Source: Pseudoalteromonas sp. R3 (lineage in GTDB: Bacteria > Pseudomonadota > Gammaproteobacteria > Enterobacterales > Alteromonadaceae). Taken from it: a DNA stretch of 64,000 nucleotides. Shown one piece after another: positions 36,513 through 45,330 of this stretch; position 1 is the first letter of the stretch; every line of letters starts with the position of its first letter. The stretch covers positions 3,348,001 to 3,412,000 of the forward strand of contig NZ_CP034835.1 of the NCBI RefSeq assembly GCF_004014715.1, read 5' to 3'. Made by a program: the position numbers and the translations under genes. The notes beneath the pieces were generated by a model that worked only from the letters and a program-made list of their open reading frames with translations, made no database searches and had not been told where the DNA came from.

Positions 36513-37628
36513 TTAGTTACCTTTTTTATGTGCCGTTATGCGGATATCCGTACCTATCGGTGTCATCTCTGTGAGCGTTAACTCTGTGACCTGGCTCATT
36601 GCCTGTAAAGGTGCACTATTAAACAAATCTTTGCCGTCTGTGCCGATAATTTTAGGTGCCAGATAAATCAAATATTCATCAATGAGGCCCTGCTGATGCA
36701 TGGCCCCCGCTAAGGTCGCGCCGCCCTCAAGCCAGACCTGATTAATGTTCCGCTCGGCCAGCGCCGCCAGCGCCGCGTGCAGATCAATTTTGCCTGCACG
36801 GATCTTAATCTTAATTTGCTCTACGAAATGTGGCCAGTTGTGCTGATTATCAAGGTCTGAACGCAAAATAACGACTGGCGCGGCTATTTTAAACAGGGCC
36901 AGTTCCGGATGAAGACGGTTTTGTGAGTCAATAATCACCCGAACGGGTTGCCGCCATTGCTCCACGGGTCGCTCGATATCGGTCAGTTCTTCAGCGCGAA
37001 CATTGAGCCGAGCATCATCCACCAGTACCGTATCAGCACCCGTCAAAATTGCACAACTTTGCGCCCGTCCCAGCTGTACATCTCGCCGTGCCGCTGGCCC
37101 TGTGATCCATTTACTCTCACCATTGCCCAGTGCCGTTTTGCCATCCAGACTCGCAGCCAACTTACAGATAACATACGGCAGGCCTAGCTCCATCCGTTTT
37201 AAGAAACCTTTGTTGAGTGCTCGTGCCTGTTCTTCAAGCAATCCGGAAGCAGTTTCTATACCCGCATCATTGAGCATAGTAAGTCCTCGCCCTGCAACCT
37301 CGGGGTTAGGATCCACCATCGCAGCAATGACTTTACTGACGCCCGCTTCGATCAGACCTTTTGCGCAAGGTGGTGTACGACCGTAGTGACTACATGGTTC
37401 AAGTGTTACATAGGCCGTCGCGCCCTGAGCCTGCTCAGCAGCCTCCCGCAGAGCGTGCACTTCCGCATGAGGCTCACCAGCGCGTAAGTGAAACCCCTCA
37501 CCGACAATTTCGCCGTTATTAACTATCACACAGCCGACATTGGGGTTAGGTGTGGTCGTAAAACGGCCCTGTTTAGCCAGCTCAATGGCGCGCGCCATAA
37601 AAGTACGATCGGCTTGTGTAAAACTCAT
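36513..37628 (-). CDS. ribD: bifunctional riboflavin deaminase/reductase RibD
   Basis: RibD performs the deamination and side-chain reduction steps of riboflavin synthesis. The N-terminal zinc deaminase has [10 protein letters not shown] (His/Glu) and [20 protein letters not shown] (the two Cys ligands). The C-terminal reductase begins near residue 150 ([27 protein letters not shown]) and includes [13 protein letters not shown]. Length 371 is typical (E. coli 367). Its start overlaps the nrdR stop by four bases, as in many gammaproteobacteria. Confidence 0.97.
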   Translation of the reverse strand: MSFTQADRTFMARAIELAKQGRFTTTPNPNVGCVIVNNGEIVGEGFHLRAGEPHAEVHALREAAEQAQGATAYVTLEPCSHYGRTPPCAKGLIEAGVSKVIAAMVDPNPEVAGRGLTMLNDAGIETASGLLEEQARALNKGFLKRMELGLPYVICKLAASLDGKTALGNGESKWITGPAARRDVQLGRAQSCAILTGADTVLVDDARLNVRAEELTDIERPVEQWRQPVRVIIDSQNRLHPELALFKIAAPVVILRSDLDNQHNWPHFVEQIKIKIRAGKIDLHAALAALAERNINQVWLEGGATLAGAMHQQGLIDEYLIYLAPKIIGTDGKDLFNSAPLQAMSQVTELTLTEMTPIGTDIRITAHKKGN

Positions 37629-38077
37629 TCGTCCCCCAACCGGGCTATTTCTTCGCCAAATTCTTTCACATCTTCAAAGCAACGATATACCGAAGCGAAA
37701 CGCACATAGGCCACTTTATCGAGCTTTTTAAGTGCTTCCATGATGCATTCACCCACTAGTTGACTGGGCACTTCTCGTTCACCGGTAGCACGCAATTGAG
37801 ATTTAATCTGATGAACCACTTCTTCTATCTGCTCAGTGCTTACAGGGCGCTTTTCAAGCGCTCGATGCAAACCATTTTGCAATTTATCTTCATTAAAGGG
37901 TTCTCTGGAGCCATCTTGTTTGATCACTCTGGGCATCACCAATTCGGCACCTTCAAACGTGGTAAAACGTTCGTGACATAAAATACACTCACGCCTCCTG
38001 CGCACCTGATGGCCCGAGCCTACTAACCGTGAATCTATCACTTTGGTTTCTTTTGCCGTACAAAAAGGACAGTGCAT
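37625..38077 (-). CDS. nrdR: transcriptional repressor NrdR
   Basis: NrdR represses ribonucleotide reductase operons in response to bound (d)ATP. The 150-residue protein starts MHCPFC at 38077; the ATG two codons upstream is less likely. It has the zinc ribbon CPFC ... [12 protein letters not shown] (four Cys) and the ATP-cone domain from about residue 49 ([29 protein letters not shown]). It heads the operon nrdR-ribD-ribE-ribBA-ribH-nusB-(terminator)-thiL-pgpA. I saw no NrdR box next to a target gene in this window. Confidence 0.97.
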   Translation of the reverse strand: MHCPFCTAKETKVIDSRLVGSGHQVRRRRECILCHERFTTFEGAELVMPRVIKQDGSREPFNEDKLQNGLHRALEKRPVSTEQIEEVVHQIKSQLRATGEREVPSQLVGECIMEALKKLDKVAYVRFASVYRCFEDVKEFGEEIARLGDE

Positions 38078-38187
38078 AAACACTCACTATGAAAAACTGA
38101 CAAACGCCCAATCCTCGTTGCTAAGGTTGCATCATGGTTTGGGTCAATTGTTGCCAGTATATCAAGATAGTGGCCATTGATGCACAT

Positions 38188-38213
38188 AAAAAAAGGCTGC
38201 CCAAATGGCAGCC
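38188..38213 (-). terminator. rho-independent terminator of glyA
   Basis: Minus-strand stem GGCTGCC / GGCAGCC with a five-base loop followed by T7 (38188-38194), about 32 bp after the glyA stop. The plus side also ends in cttttg, so it may work weakly in both directions. Confidence 0.9.
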
Positions 38214-38244
38214 CTTTTGTATACAACGTCGTGTTCTGTATCGC

Positions 38245-39501
38245 TTAGGCGTATACAGGCAGTTTAGCGCAAATCGCTTTTACTTTTTCTTTGACCTGCG
38301 CCTGAACCGCTTCGTCTTCGATGTTGTCCAGTACATCACAGATCCAGCCAGCCAGCTCGCCCGCTTCAGCTTCTTTAAAGCCACGACGTGTGATAGCCGG
38401 TGAACCAATACGTAAACCAGACGTCACAAACGGAGAACGCGGGTCGTTTGGAACAGAGTTTTTATTCACAGTAATGTTGGCACGGCCAAGCGCCGCATCT
38501 GCATCTTTACCCGTGATGTCTTTGTCGATCAGATCAAGCAGGAACAAGTGGTTGTCTGTCTTACCAGACACGACTTTATAGCCACGCTCCTGAAGCACTG
38601 CAACCATTGCCTGTGCATTTTTAACCACTTGTGTCTGATATGCTTTGAAGTCATCTTGTAAAGCTTCTTTGAACGCAACAGCTTTAGCAGCAATCACGTG
38701 ACACAGAGGACCACCCTGGCCACCAGGGAATACTGCGCTGTTGAGCTTTTTATAGATGTCTGCATCACCACATGCCGACAGGATCAAACCACCACGAGGA
38801 CCCGCCAGCGTTTTGTGTGTTGTTGTTGTAACAACATGCGCATGTGGGATTGGGCTTGGGTAGATACCTGCCGCAACCAAACCCGCTACGTGTGCCATAT
38901 CAACTAACAGGTAAGCGCCCACTTTATCAGCGATTTCACGGAATTTAGCCCAGTCAACAATACCTGAGTAGGCAGAGAAACCACCGATGATCATTTTTGG
39001 CTTATGCTCCAGCGCCAAAGCTTCAACCTGTGCGTAGTCGATTTCGCCAGTCTCTTCGTTCAGACCATACTGAACCGCATTGTAAGTTTTACCAGAGAAG
39101 TTCACATGTGAACCGTGTGTCAGGTGACCACCGTGCGCCAGGCTCATGCCCAGAACGGTGTCATGTGGCTGAAGTAACGCCTGGAAAACAGCAGCATTTG
39201 CCTGAGAACCAGCGTGCGGCTGAACGTTTGCATAATCACAGCCGAACAGTTCACATGCACGGTCAATCGCCAGTTGCTCAACCACATCAACGTGTTCACA
39301 GCCACCGTAATAACGCTTACCCGGATAACCTTCAGCATATTTGTTTGTTAACTGCGATCCCTGAGCCTCTAGTACGCGCGGGCTACAGTAGTTTTCAGAC
39401 GCGATAAGCTCAATGTGCTCTTCCTGACGGGTCGTTTCCGACTGGATCGCTTGAAATAGTTCAGGGTCAAAATCTGCAATATTCATGTTACGTTCTAACA
39501 T
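38245..39501 (-). CDS. glyA: serine hydroxymethyltransferase
   Basis: GlyA interconverts serine and glycine with tetrahydrofolate, the main source of one-carbon units. With the ATG at 39501 (aggaga upstream) the protein has 418 residues, as in E. coli (417). The PLP lysine is in [16 protein letters not shown], and other family blocks are [30 protein letters not shown] and [17 protein letters not shown]. It has its own terminator and is separated from thrC by a 256-bp AT-rich region in which I see a short palindrome (cgcaaattgcg, about 39550) but no certain operator. Confidence 0.97.
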   Translation of the reverse strand: MLERNMNIADFDPELFQAIQSETTRQEEHIELIASENYCSPRVLEAQGSQLTNKYAEGYPGKRYYGGCEHVDVVEQLAIDRACELFGCDYANVQPHAGSQANAAVFQALLQPHDTVLGMSLAHGGHLTHGSHVNFSGKTYNAVQYGLNEETGEIDYAQVEALALEHKPKMIIGGFSAYSGIVDWAKFREIADKVGAYLLVDMAHVAGLVAAGIYPSPIPHAHVVTTTTHKTLAGPRGGLILSACGDADIYKKLNSAVFPGGQGGPLCHVIAAKAVAFKEALQDDFKAYQTQVVKNAQAMVAVLQERGYKVVSGKTDNHLFLLDLIDKDITGKDADAALGRANITVNKNSVPNDPRSPFVTSGLRIGSPAITRRGFKEAEAGELAGWICDVLDNIEDEAVQAQVKEKVKAICAKLPVYA

Positions 39502-39701
39502 GGTGTCTCCTAGGTACACGTAAGATTGGTTTTTGAAGGCTTGATTGTACGCAAATTGCGGCCATTTGCCTATGAATTCGGCGTGAGCCTATTTAATCAA
39601 GGATTGAATTTATTTCACAGTGTTTAGGGGATGATATTTTCTTATTTAAACATTTATATTTTTTATGAAAATCTATAGATACATTTTAAATTGAAATCTA
39701 T

Positions 39702-39747
39702 AAAAGTTCCCCTTTGGTGGCTATACCAGCTCACCAAACTGGGGAAC
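39702..39747 (-). terminator. terminator of the thrABC operon
   Basis: A long interrupted stem 10 bp after the thrC stop: outer arms GTTCCCC / GGGGAAC and inner arms TTTGGTG / CACCAAA, capped by GCT-AGC, followed by TTTT on the minus strand. Confidence 0.8.
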
Positions 39748-39757
39748 TGAGTATAGG

Positions 39758-41044
39758 TTATTGTTTGAGGCGCGCCAGCACAGCATCTTTTAAAGCGCCG
39801 TAATCGGCTTGCAGGGGCTCTGCAAGACAAGGCTTCTCAAGGGCACTCGCCAGCGCCTCTGGCATTTCAATCGCCTGACCTAGCACAGCTTCCACTGTCT
39901 CCCTAAATTTCGCAGGGTGTGCTGTCGCAAGAAAAATTCCCGTCTCATCGGGCTGGCCATCAAGCGTGAGTCCTTCATAAGCAATAGCTGTATGAGGTTC
40001 CGTCACATATCCCGCCTTTGCTACCTGGCACATCACTTCCTGTGTTCTTTCCTCAGACACCGAACGTGAATAAAACTCATATTTAGGAAAGTACCCCTGA
40101 TCTAACATGGACTCAACACGAGGCCAATTATTAGGTTTACTCACATCCATAGCGTTGGAGATAGACTCCAAAGTCGCGTTAGGCTGCCACTGACCAGACG
40201 CAATATATCGGGGTACGGTATCATTTTGATTGGTCGTTGCGCTCAGACGCTTAACAGGCAAACCCAGAGCTGCGGCTATCATTGCAGCACACACGTTACC
40301 GAAATTACCGCTCGGCACTGAGACATGAACCTTGTCTCGCAGGGTCGGTGTAAGCTGAGCAAATGCCTCAAAGTAGTAGCAAACCTGCGCCAATAAACGG
40401 CTAATATTGATTGAATTTGCTGAGTTCAAACCTAAAGTCCGCTTAAATTCATCATCCAGAAAAGCTTGTTTTACCAATGCCTGACAATCATCAAAGCTGC
40501 CCTCCACGGCATAACAATGAATATTATCACCCAGCGTAGTGAATAGCTTTTGCTGTGCCAGAGAAATTTTGCCCTGTGGATAGAGGATCACCACGTCAAC
40601 ATTGGGCATTTGGTAAAAAGCATGGGCCACCGCTGCACCGGTATCACCACTGGTTGCAGTCAAAATAGTCACTCGCTCCCCCTGGCTGAAGGCACCTATG
40701 CACTGTGCCATAAACCGGCCACCAAAATCCTTAAACGCCAGCGTTGGACCGTGAAAGAGTTCCAGGCAATATTTATTTTCTTCAACTTGTACTAAGCGAG
40801 CTGGAAAATCAAATGCCTGCTCGCACATGTTTTGCAATGAATCCAGGGGTAACTCATCCCCTATCAGGTGTTTCAGAAGGGCCGCGCTGCGTTGTGCAAA
40901 TGGCTGCGTCAGTAAACCATCGATGTCACCCAGGGGCTTAAGTTCAGTAGGGAAGAATACCCCCTGATTTCGACCCAGACCGGTTTTAACCGCTTCGACA
41001 AAGGACACTACCTGAGTATCGTCTTTTAAGTTAACCAGTTTCAT
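39758..41044 (-). CDS. thrC: threonine synthase
   Basis: ThrC converts O-phosphohomoserine to threonine with PLP. The 428-residue protein has the PLP lysine in LFHGPTLAFKDFGGRFMAQ, the phosphate loop SVPSGNFGNVCAA and TATSGDTGAAVAHAF. Length equals that of E. coli ThrC (428). It is the last gene of the operon, one base after thrB, and is followed by a strong stem-loop. Confidence 0.97.
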   Translation of the reverse strand: MKLVNLKDDTQVVSFVEAVKTGLGRNQGVFFPTELKPLGDIDGLLTQPFAQRSAALLKHLIGDELPLDSLQNMCEQAFDFPARLVQVEENKYCLELFHGPTLAFKDFGGRFMAQCIGAFSQGERVTILTATSGDTGAAVAHAFYQMPNVDVVILYPQGKISLAQQKLFTTLGDNIHCYAVEGSFDDCQALVKQAFLDDEFKRTLGLNSANSINISRLLAQVCYYFEAFAQLTPTLRDKVHVSVPSGNFGNVCAAMIAAALGLPVKRLSATTNQNDTVPRYIASGQWQPNATLESISNAMDVSKPNNWPRVESMLDQGYFPKYEFYSRSVSEERTQEVMCQVAKAGYVTEPHTAIAYEGLTLDGQPDETGIFLATAHPAKFRETVEAVLGQAIEMPEALASALEKPCLAEPLQADYGALKDAVLARLKQ

Positions 41045-41045
41045 C

Positions 41046-41984
41046 CTACTCTCCTTCCTTTATTTCTCTAGTACCTTGTGGGTCCAATCGGCAAATATGG
41101 CTGAAGCCATGTTCATTCAAATAATGTTGTTGTAGCCATAACTGACAACGCTTTGCATCCTGCTCATTTGCGCACAAAGCAAACAAGGTTGGCCCGGCAC
41201 CTGAAATGCTCACGGTGAGTGCACCCAACTCTGGCAAACTCAATTTCGCTTCGGCATACCCTTTAATTAAAGGTGCCCGGTGTGGCTCGGCAATATCATC
41301 ACGCATCAAAGCGAGCGCGTCATTAAAGCGGTGCTGTGCCATCAGCAGAGTAAAGGTACTCAAACGCTGAGCAAACTCCACCGCATTGTGAGTTGCCAGC
41401 TGCGGCGGTAAAACGGCTCTGGCCGCTGCCGTGTTTAAAGCAAACCCCGGGTAAGCCACGACCAGTCGCCAGCGCTCATCAAAAGGCAAACTCATAGCTC
41501 TGTCAGGTACCAGCTCGGCAGTTAACTGTAATCCACCCAGATAACAAGGGGTAATATTATCGTAGTGACGTGCCCCGCTGACCTTGCCCTCGAAATCGGC
41601 CATCAACTCAATCATCTGGGTTTGAGACAAGCGAGTCTGGGCAAACGCATCAAGGGCTGCAAATGTAGCTACTACAGAGCAGGCACTGGAACCCAGGCCT
41701 GACCCTATCGGTAAGCGCTTTTCTAATGTCAATTTAACACCGGGCATATTTGCTGCTACATGCGCTCTAAAGTGCACCAGGCACTGATAAGCCAGATTTT
41801 CCTCAGCGGCCGCCGGGAGCTTGGCGGCATAGCGCCCGACACATTCGAAACTGTCTTGCTCAGCAGCTTCTGCGCTAACCACATCTCCCAGCAAAGTCCC
41901 ATCAAGCGGTGCGATCGCAGCGCCCAAAGAGTCGAAGCCGATACAAAAGTTACCAATGGATGCTGGTGCAAAAAATCGTTTCAT
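41046..41984 (-). CDS. thrB: homoserine kinase
   Basis: ThrB phosphorylates homoserine using ATP. The 312-residue GHMP-family kinase has ASIGNFCIGFDSLGAAI at the N-terminus, the ATP-binding loop LPIGSGLGSSACSVVA near residue 90 and the C-terminal GALTVSISGAGPTLFAL. It lies nine bases after thrA and one before thrC, as in the E. coli operon. Confidence 0.97.
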   Translation of the reverse strand: MKRFFAPASIGNFCIGFDSLGAAIAPLDGTLLGDVVSAEAAEQDSFECVGRYAAKLPAAAEENLAYQCLVHFRAHVAANMPGVKLTLEKRLPIGSGLGSSACSVVATFAALDAFAQTRLSQTQMIELMADFEGKVSGARHYDNITPCYLGGLQLTAELVPDRAMSLPFDERWRLVVAYPGFALNTAAARAVLPPQLATHNAVEFAQRLSTFTLLMAQHRFNDALALMRDDIAEPHRAPLIKGYAEAKLSLPELGALTVSISGAGPTLFALCANEQDAKRCQLWLQQHYLNEHGFSHICRLDPQGTREIKEGE

Positions 41985-41993
41985 AACTCCCTC

Positions 41994-44411
41994 CTAGCGC
42001 GTCAGAGTTTTTAAAATATCGGCAAACACGCCAGCTGCTGTGACTTCAGCCCCGGCACCATAACCCCGGATCACAAAAGGTTTTGGCTGATAATACTGGC
42101 TCAGTATTGCAAGGGCGTTTTCTCCGTCACGAATATCTGACAAAGCGTGTGCTTTATCGACCGCCTCAATGCCAACCCGACAGCATCCCCCCTCAATCGT
42201 GCCAACATAACGCAGTACTTTTCCTTCACTGGCAGCACTGTCAATACGATCCGCAAATGCACCATCCAGCTCGTGTAATCTCGTCATAAATTCATCAACC
42301 GAGCTACCTGCTGCGAAGTCGACAGGCACCACGGGCTCGACATCGATGTCTGACAGTTCCAGTGCAAGCCCTGACTCACGAGCGATAATGAGAAGCTTGC
42401 GCGCCACATCCGTGCCTGACAAGTCATCTCGTGGGTCCGGCTCAGTAAAACCGCTTTGTTTTGCTTTGGCTGTGGCTTCGGACAGACTCAGACCGTCCTC
42501 CAGTTCACCGAAAATATAGGACAATGAACCCGACAGAATGCCACTGAAAGACAGCAACTCATCGCCCGCGCCAAAAAGTAATTGCAGGTTGTCCAGTACC
42601 GGCAGACCGGCCCCTACATTCGTCTCGTATAAAAAGCGTCGGCCCTTTTGCTGTGCCACCTGCTGCAATGCCTGATAGTAACCATAATCGCTGGTGTTAG
42701 CCTTTTTGTTCGCCGCTACAACATGGAACCCGGCCGCCAAAAAATCATGATATTGATCGGCCAGCTGCTGAGAAGAACTGCAATCAACTATCACAGGGTT
42801 GATCAAGTGATTGCGGCGCACAAACGCTTCCAGACTGCCCAGATCAAATCCTTGCTTAGCACCTGCCAGAGCTTGTTGCCAGCTATCAAACGGCACCCCC
42901 TGCTCGTTCAGATAGCAGTGCTTTGAATTGGCCACGCCGTAGAGGTTCAGTTTTATGTTGCGCTCGGCAAGCCAGGTTTGCTGACGCTGCAGTTGTGCAA
43001 TGAGTTCACTACCCACCAGGCCGCAACCCAGCAGAAACACATCAATGGACGGAACGTGAGTAAAGAAGTTCTCATGGCATACTTTGACTGCATCCTGACA
43101 CAACTCCCCCTGGATCACGGCTGAAATAGCACTTTCGGTAGAATCCTGAGCAATCGCCACAATATTCACCTGAGCCTGTGCCAGCGAGGCAAAGAACTTC
43201 GCTGCCAGACCTTTGTGCGACTTCATGTTGTCACCCACCAGGGTAACAATAGCCAACGAGCGTCGTACTTCAATAGGCTCAATCAGCTGCGCCTGCATCT
43301 CCAGTTCAAAGGCACTTTGTAGTGCCTGTAACGCCAATGACAGATCCTGCTCATGCACACAAAAACTGATGCTAAACTCACAGGAAGACTGAGTGATCAA
43401 CACTATCGAGACATTGTCTTTGGCCAGTGCCGAAAATACTCTGGCCGCCATCCCCACCTTACCTTTCATGCCCGGACCAGAGACAGTCAGCATAGCCAGT
43501 CTATCTAAGCTGGACAGAGCTTTAACGGGTTCATCACCGTCACCTTGCGCCGCTATTACTGAGCCAGGTAACTCGGGGGCATGAGTATTTTTAATCTCAC
43601 AAGGTACGCCCGCCTTAGCACAAGGTAAAATCGTTTTCGGATGCAGGACTTTGGCACCAAAATAAGACAGTTCCATGGCTTCTTTGTAAGACAAACGATC
43701 TACCTTGGTGGCTTTTTTAATCAGTCGCGGATCTGCACTATATACCCCATCTACATCAGTCCAGATTTGGCAGACACTCGCCTGAATACAGGCGGCAGCA
43801 ATTGCGGCTGAATAGTCGGAACCGTTGCGCCCTAATGTCGTCAGTTCTCCTGAACTGTTACTGCCTGTAAAACCGGGCATAATATAGAAGTTTGCAGGAC
43901 GCGCTTTGAGCTGCGCCGCAAAACGTGCTCGGCTATCATCCAGCACGGCTTCAGCATCCAGGTAGACCTCATTGGTTACAATGCAATCTGTTGCCTCAAG
44001 ATAACAGGCCTGGTCTGTGCCTAACATGGCCACCATCAAAGCAACACTGACCCGCTCACCAAAGCTAATCACATATGCTTCAACTGCATCCGGGCATTGC
44101 TTGAGCAGTTTAACACCAGCCAGTTTATCAGCCAGCGCAGCAAAGTCCGGCCACTGACTCACCGGATTAAACTCAGCTTCTACCTGCTCTTTCAGTCCAT
44201 CCAGACGCTCTGTCAGAGCAAGCCACTGTGCGTCGTAATCTTGCCCCTGACGCGCCAAATCACATAACTCAACCAACTTGTCAGTCACACCGCCTGGCGC
44301 AGATAAAACCACTAAAGCCTCGTTTTTACCCTGACTCAGGATCAGCTCCCGTACTCGTTGCAGACAGGCGTAGTCGGCCAGCGATGACCCTCCAAACTTC
44401 AATACTTGCAT
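41994..44411 (-). CDS. thrA: bifunctional aspartokinase I / homoserine dehydrogenase I
   Basis: ThrA catalyses the first and third steps from aspartate to threonine. The kinase domain (1-~245) begins KFGGSSLAD and has TLGRNGSDYSAAI. Two ACT regulatory segments follow (MLTVSGPGMKGKVGMAARVF and SLAIVTLVGDNMKSHKGLAAKFF, about 310-430). The NAD-binding homoserine dehydrogenase (about 450-805) has VFLLGCGLVGSELI and the VAANKKANTSDYGYYQAL and GFTEPDPRDDLSGTDVARKLLI motifs. At 805 residues it is near the E. coli length (820). Expression is governed by the leader peptide and attenuator just upstream. Confidence 0.97.
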   Translation of the reverse strand: MQVLKFGGSSLADYACLQRVRELILSQGKNEALVVLSAPGGVTDKLVELCDLARQGQDYDAQWLALTERLDGLKEQVEAEFNPVSQWPDFAALADKLAGVKLLKQCPDAVEAYVISFGERVSVALMVAMLGTDQACYLEATDCIVTNEVYLDAEAVLDDSRARFAAQLKARPANFYIMPGFTGSNSSGELTTLGRNGSDYSAAIAAACIQASVCQIWTDVDGVYSADPRLIKKATKVDRLSYKEAMELSYFGAKVLHPKTILPCAKAGVPCEIKNTHAPELPGSVIAAQGDGDEPVKALSSLDRLAMLTVSGPGMKGKVGMAARVFSALAKDNVSIVLITQSSCEFSISFCVHEQDLSLALQALQSAFELEMQAQLIEPIEVRRSLAIVTLVGDNMKSHKGLAAKFFASLAQAQVNIVAIAQDSTESAISAVIQGELCQDAVKVCHENFFTHVPSIDVFLLGCGLVGSELIAQLQRQQTWLAERNIKLNLYGVANSKHCYLNEQGVPFDSWQQALAGAKQGFDLGSLEAFVRRNHLINPVIVDCSSSQQLADQYHDFLAAGFHVVAANKKANTSDYGYYQALQQVAQQKGRRFLYETNVGAGLPVLDNLQLLFGAGDELLSFSGILSGSLSYIFGELEDGLSLSEATAKAKQSGFTEPDPRDDLSGTDVARKLLIIARESGLALELSDIDVEPVVPVDFAAGSSVDEFMTRLHELDGAFADRIDSAASEGKVLRYVGTIEGGCCRVGIEAVDKAHALSDIRDGENALAILSQYYQPKPFVIRGYGAGAEVTAAGVFADILKTLTR

Positions 44412-44436
44412 GTTTATTTTTCCTCATTCCAAAAAC

Positions 44437-44475
44437 AAAAAAGGCCTGTGCTCGAAGTGAGCACAGGCCTTTTTT
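44437..44475 (-). promoter_or_regulatory. thr operon attenuator (intrinsic terminator)
   Basis: A perfect 11-bp stem ggcctgtgctc / gagcacaggcc (44443-44453 and 44459-44469), flanked by A- and T-runs on both sides, so transcripts of the minus strand end in a U-tract. It lies 21 bp after the leader peptide stop and 25 bp before thrA, the layout of amino-acid attenuation. Confidence 0.95.
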
Positions 44476-44496
44476 AAAACGCACCGACCTATGCCA

Positions 44497-44553
44497 CTAT
44501 CCCGTAAGGATGGTGGTGGTAATAATGGTCGTGGTGTTAATAATCTTTTTCAT
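44497..44553 (-). CDS. thrL: thr operon leader peptide
   Basis: An 18-codon frame on the minus strand, MKKIINTTTIITTTILTG, with eight Thr (seven of them before the final ILTG) and six Ile codons. This is the regulatory pattern of E. coli ThrL, in which ribosome stalling at Thr/Ile codons prevents the downstream terminator from forming. It is too short for normal gene finding. A TTGACA (44585-44590) lies upstream, but I cannot assign a convincing -10 at the right spacing. Confidence 0.95.
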   Translation of the reverse strand: MKKIINTTTIITTTILTG

Positions 44554-44747
44554 AGACTTTAGACTGCCTGAATAGCCAACAAACTGTCAAGCACAAAAAT
44601 CTAATTTGCAGGGTAAAAAACTATGCAAAAAACTCAAGTTGTGAGCAGATATATGCAAAATCTATGTTGGAACAGGTCATTCACTGATGTAGTAAGCGAA
44701 CAGGTGGGTGTAAACAAATACGTTACTCGTTTACAAATGAGCAGGGA

Positions 44748-45113
44748 TTAGCGGATCCCGAACCGACTAAGAGTAGCCTGTAAGGCGTCTGGCTTAACCG
44801 GTTTTTCCAAGAACTCCAGGGCACCCAGTTTAGCCACCCGAGCCTTCATTTCACCTTGAATATCAGCAGAAATAACCACCACATAGGTTTCTATCACCTG
44901 CCGCTTAATGGCTTCCAGCACCGCAATACCATCCATTTCCGGCATGGTCAGGTCAAGACAGACTAAATCGATGTGGCGTGTCGCCAGCACATCGAGTGCT
45001 TCGCGTCCGTTAGTGGCCTGACAAATATCGGCATCAAGCATACCGCTTAGACAGCGGATCACTTGTTTGCGGGCAACGACTGAATCGTCACAAACTAATA
45101 CAGAGTAGCTCAT
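44748..45113 (-). CDS. single-domain (CheY-like) response regulator
   Basis: A stand-alone receiver domain of 121 residues with no output domain. The acidic pair is Asp9-Asp10 (LVCDDSVVARK), the phosphoacceptor is Asp54 (VCLDLTMPEMDG) and the conserved Lys is in FLEKPVKPD. Start is the ATG at 45113; the longer open frame is dominated by Tyr/Ile-rich sequence with no ribosome site. It is divergent from a sensor histidine kinase whose gene begins 218 bp away, so the two may form a pathway, but this is inference from position. Confidence 0.88.
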   Translation of the reverse strand: MSYSVLVCDDSVVARKQVIRCLSGMLDADICQATNGREALDVLATRHIDLVCLDLTMPEMDGIAVLEAIKRQVIETYVVVISADIQGEMKARVAKLGALEFLEKPVKPDALQATLSRFGIR

Positions 45114-45330
45114 AGGGTGAATTGTCAAATAATCTTTATTGTTCTGTTCTGGGATAAAGGTTATTGTTGTGATTAAACTTATAACATAATAATCCTCGTC
45201 CAGTAAGTGGCAGAGGAACAAATTCCTTGCGATATCAGATTGAGATTAATATTTATTTTTAGCACTTTATTGGCTAACTTTAAGTGTATTAAACGCGCAC
45301 AAACCCGTTGTTAGGAGCAAAGAACACTTC

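Noticed and set aside
34588..38300. FMN riboswitch in the riboflavin operon
   Set aside because: No long structured leader is available: gaps between the rib genes are short, and no RFN-like conserved blocks are visible upstream of nrdR or ribBA.
39540..39565. PurR operator upstream of glyA
   Set aside because: The palindrome cgcaaattgcg lacks the 16-bp spacing of the PurR consensus.
44578..44600. thrL promoter using the perfect TTGACA at 44585-44590
   Set aside because: No acceptable -10 hexamer lies 16-18 bp downstream, and transcription would begin almost at the leader start codon; left unassigned.
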